The notes beneath the pieces are model-generated. The model saw only the letters and a program-made list of their open reading frames with translations. It was not told where the DNA came from and did not search any database. The position numbers and the translations under genes are program-made. Shown piece by piece: positions 61,963-64,000 of a stretch of 64,000 nucleotides of DNA. The stretch's first letter is position 1. Each line of letters starts with the position of its first letter. The DNA is from PWXP01 sp034005525 (lineage in GTDB: Bacteria; Planctomycetota; Planctomycetia; Pirellulales; Thermoguttaceae): assembly GCA_034005525.1 (NCBI GenBank), contig JAVEUP010000008.1, forward strand, positions 20,704-84,703, read 5' to 3'.

Positions 61963-62766
61963 TCACGGACGCACGCTGTGCTCGACCGGCCAAGAAGCCC
62001 GGTAGGCGTCCTCGTACAGGCCGATTTTCTCCACGGGGATCGGCTTGAAGCCCAGGGCCCAGGCGGGCGAGTCGTCTCTCAGCCGGTCAAACACGCCTTC
62101 CACGCAGCCCTTCGTGCCACGGATATCCTTTTCGGTTTCGCCGTGCACTTCGGCAATTTGCGCGAAGCCTTCGTTGGGCCAGCGGGCCAGGGTCATGGGC
62201 TCATCGTTGAAGAAGACCTCCAGCCCGGGCGACGACGACGCCCAGCGCGGCGCGGAAGCCATCTCGCCCAGGTCGGTAACGCCCTGGGCGTGCAGGTCGG
62301 TTTGCATGACCTGCCCGCGGGCGGTCTCGTCCATACGTGCCAGCACGTCCGGGGCAGTCACCGGCGCCCACTGCGAAAGAACCTTGCCGCCCACCAGTCG
62401 GACCTGCTCGCCCGGCCGAGCCCAGTAGACGATCGGCGCCTCGGCGGTGCCGCTGTCTTCGGCAGTCAACTCCAGCGGCTTTTCCAGCGAGTAGGTGTCC
62501 TCGGCAATCTCGACGAGGACGCCACCCGCAGGCAGGCCGCCGTTGACCTTCAGGCGGCGGACTTCATCCCGCGCGCGTTCCAGGCTTGCGAAGGGTCCGT
62601 CCGAGCCTTCGGCGTTTCGCGCGGCCAGCCGCCCGGACCACGCATCGTTACCTTCCGTTGCCACGTACAGCGCCAGCGGGCGCTCTCCGAGGTCCGCATC
62701 GCCGCGAGCCGGCCACAGGCTCAGTACAATACCAATCACAACGCCAGAAGTGAGCAGGTTCTTCAT
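61963..62766 (-). CDS. Truncated beta-helix-type secreted protein (N-terminal part only)
   Basis: 267 residues with a signal sequence (about 1-23), then LYVATEGNDAWSGRLAARN, DGPFASLERARDEVRRLK and VYWARPGEQVRLVGGK, paralogous to the N-terminus of the beta-helix protein at 23494-25986 (LATLAAARDAVRKLK, SYEAYPGETPELVGGR). The family runs 600-900 residues; here a stop at 61963 ends it before any helix rung. A further 45-codon open stretch on the same strand (about 61790-61920) could be a remnant of another gene. Possibly a pseudogene, though the start with AAGG nine bases upstream is intact. Confidence 0.65.
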   Translation of the reverse strand: MKNLLTSGVVIGIVLSLWPARGDADLGERPLALYVATEGNDAWSGRLAARNAEGSDGPFASLERARDEVRRLKVNGGLPAGGVLVEIAEDTYSLEKPLELTAEDSGTAEAPIVYWARPGEQVRLVGGKVLSQWAPVTAPDVLARMDETARGQVMQTDLHAQGVTDLGEMASAPRWASSSPGLEVFFNDEPMTLARWPNEGFAQIAEVHGETEKDIRGTKGCVEGVFDRLRDDSPAWALGFKPIPVEKIGLYEDAYRASWPVEHSVRP

Positions 62767-62881
62767 GAAACGATACCTTGAGGTTCCGGGGGCTTTCAGT
62801 TCTCTCGCGGGAATGCCGGAGTCCGATCGGGACATCGTTGCGCACCACGCCGCTCGATCATAGGACAGTTGCCGATCGATG

Positions 62882-63220
62882 TCAAACCGCAGCCCTCCCA
62901 CTTCCAGCGACGAATACGCAACAGAAGCCCACAAGCATCAATGTGTCGATTGAAGGGTCACACTTGCCCCGACCTCCGCTCTTCCAGTCGTCGGCGGGGT
63001 CCGGCGGTTCCCGCAGCGGCACCCATCGCGCCGCGGCCCGGCCCTGCACGGTCACTTCGCCCTCTGCCTCCCTCGCCTCGGCCACCACGGCGGCATCGTG
63101 CTGTGGGCTTGCCGCCAGGTACAAGTGAAGCTCGACCGGTTGCGCTTGCAGCGCCGAACTGCATACAAGCATCCCCGCCAACGCGGCGGCGCAGTAGTAT
63201 TCAGTCGGTCGCCGGGACAT
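62882..63220 (-). CDS. Small secreted protein of unknown function
   Basis: 112 residues with a signal sequence (about 8-27: YCAAALAGMLVCSSALQAQ) and an alpha/beta-looking middle (ELHLYLAASPQHDAAVVAEAREAEGEV). The last 35 residues change character (CDPSIDTLMLVGFCCVFVAGSG) and may result from a frameshift. AAAGGAG is 12 bases before the ATG. Not recognised; 115 bp upstream of the truncated beta-helix gene on the same strand. Confidence 0.45.
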   Translation of the reverse strand: MSRRPTEYYCAAALAGMLVCSSALQAQPVELHLYLAASPQHDAAVVAEAREAEGEVTVQGRAAARWVPLREPPDPADDWKSGGRGKCDPSIDTLMLVGFCCVFVAGSGRAAV

Positions 63221-63330
63221 GACGGCGTTGCTCCTTTCTCCGTTCTCCTGAAGCGATGTACCGCGCTGACCGGATAAACGTTTTTCCATTTGGACATGGT
63301 GTCTCGGCGCTTCAATCCTCTGCCACGTCC

Positions 63331-63846
63331 TCAGTATTCAGGCCGGTCGAACGCCTTTCTAACCGTCGGCGTGAACATGAAGATCAGCAGGATGACTGGA
63401 TAGATCAGCCCGAAACACGCGCCGAGCGTCCCTCCCATCAGGCCGGCCAGCATCCCGGCGCGCTCGGGACCGGAAGGCAGATCCCAGGCTTTCACGAGCA
63501 TCGGGGCCAGCAGCACGAAATAGTTGATCACGGTCCCTGCGACCACGGACACGATCGCGTAGATCGCGTACCCGATCGAGACGGTGCGTCCCCACGGCCT
63601 AAGCGTGAGCAGGCCGACGCCCGCCGAGATCAACACGCCCGTAGCAATGAGGCCGAGCACAACGGAAACCTTCATGTAAGTCGCATAACCGGCGTGCTGT
63701 TGCATGAGTTCGAGCGCGGGGTTACCGCGGCTCGCCTCTTCCGGCAGGAGGAACATGCCGGCCGAGATCGCGACTCCGCAAAGGCCCAGACCGCCGAAGA
63801 CCAGGTTGAGCACGCCGAACACGCTGACGGAAGCCGGGCATCGCAT
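63331..63846 (-). CDS. Four-helix integral membrane protein of unknown function
   Basis: 171 residues with four hydrophobic segments (about 8-30, 52-74, 83-108, 130-158), including LNLVFGGLGLCGVAISAGMF, VVLGLIATGVLISAGVGLLTL, YAIYAIVSVVAGTVINYFVLL and LIYPVILLIFMF. It belongs to no family I can name with confidence; similar small proteins appear in Planctomycetota. AAGGAG precedes the ATG at 63846. A 217-bp internal part has been copied to 60251-60467. Confidence 0.75.
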   Translation of the reverse strand: MRCPASVSVFGVLNLVFGGLGLCGVAISAGMFLLPEEASRGNPALELMQQHAGYATYMKVSVVLGLIATGVLISAGVGLLTLRPWGRTVSIGYAIYAIVSVVAGTVINYFVLLAPMLVKAWDLPSGPERAGMLAGLMGGTLGACFGLIYPVILLIFMFTPTVRKAFDRPEY

Positions 63847-63897
63847 GTAACGCTCCTTAGGCAGTGGAAAACAGTAACGTACCGAGTTCTGTAGGAT

Positions 63898-63938
63898 AGG
63901 TTTCCAGCCTGTCGGCGGAAAAGACAGGCTGGAAGCCT
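63898..63938. repeat. REP-like hairpin, family A copy 2
   Basis: AGGTTTCCAGCCTGTC (63898-63913) pairs with GACAGGCTGGAAGCCT (63923-63938) with one G-T type mismatch; the loop is GGCGGAAAA, nearly the same as copy 1. It lies 52 bp upstream of the membrane protein start, about the same distance and orientation as copy 1 from the ECF sigma start. Confidence 0.75.
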
Positions 63939-64000
63939 TAGGTTTGCCCACATTTACGTTGTCATTTTTTCAATTGCGACGGCCCAGTCCGGCGCAGAAG

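Noticed and set aside
1..64000. CRISPR arrays, rRNA, tRNA, prophage
   Set aside because: No regularly spaced direct repeats, no rRNA-like segments, no cloverleaf with a T-loop consensus noticed, no phage structural genes.

Overview
The window looks like chromosomal DNA of a Planctomycetota bacterium, most likely near the Pirellulales. The evidence is high GC, prevalent signal peptides, and families that are typical of or restricted to this phylum: a DUF1559 prepilin-like protein with its small lipoprotein partner, a DUF1598 protein, a DUF1080 3-keto-disaccharide hydrolase, a Tat-exported Gfo/Idh/MocA oxidoreductase, a sulfatase, a short planctomycete-type ECF sigma factor, and a FloA/NfeD cluster. 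Intergenic DNA is unusually rich in palindromic and MITE-like repeats. No transposase, CRISPR array, rRNA or tRNA was recognised.

0-16 kb is mostly housekeeping: the 3' end of ilvC, a radical SAM protein, a beta-hydroxyacid dehydrogenase, a four-gene membrane-microdomain cluster (long NfeD, short NfeD, FloA, small membrane protein), mnmE and yidC, a metallophosphoesterase, tsaB and hemL (convergent, overlapping at their 3' ends) and a DUF1080 protein. 16-34 kb is accessory: a PIN toxin/antitoxin pair, a secreted protein with three Rid-like domains, a carbohydrate block (oxidoreductase, altronate-dehydratase-like protein encoded as two genes, sulfatase, secreted beta-helix protein), DUF763, an M14 peptidase, a DUF1559/lipoprotein pair and a sialidase-like protein.

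33.8-48.6 kb is an export island. An ECF sigma factor and a TolC-type outer-membrane protein are divergent. Next come five minus-strand genes for an ABC exporter of the MacB/DevC type: two FtsX-like permeases, an ATPase, an adaptor, and an OB-fold-like lipoprotein. Then follows a heavy-metal RND system (adaptor plus a pump with extra hydrophobic segments), a His-rich lipoprotein, and two small Cys-rich secreted proteins that flank the RND genes. Both pumps would need an outer-membrane channel and TolC is the only one in the window, so it may serve both (inference).

49-64 kb holds an M81 (MlrC-like) protein, a secreted protein of unknown function, an aldo/keto reductase remnant, a two-gene glycan block (DUF4838 and a GH-like TIM barrel), a DUF1598 protein followed by a periplasmic parvulin, a GNAT acetyltransferase, a lactonase-type beta-propeller, a truncated beta-helix protein, and a four-helix membrane protein of which a 217-bp fragment is duplicated 3.3 kb away.

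The most interesting observations are: (1) a three-copy ~174-bp MITE-like element with terminal inverted repeats and a 6-bp target duplication; (2) an NfeD protein with two ClpP-like modules that both appear to lack the catalytic serine; (3) a PDZ domain inside YidC; (4) an RND pump with two extra predicted helices in the TM6-TM7 loop; (5) the combined ABC/RND island with Cys- and His-rich small proteins; and (6) palindromic candidate operators in two divergent promoter regions.
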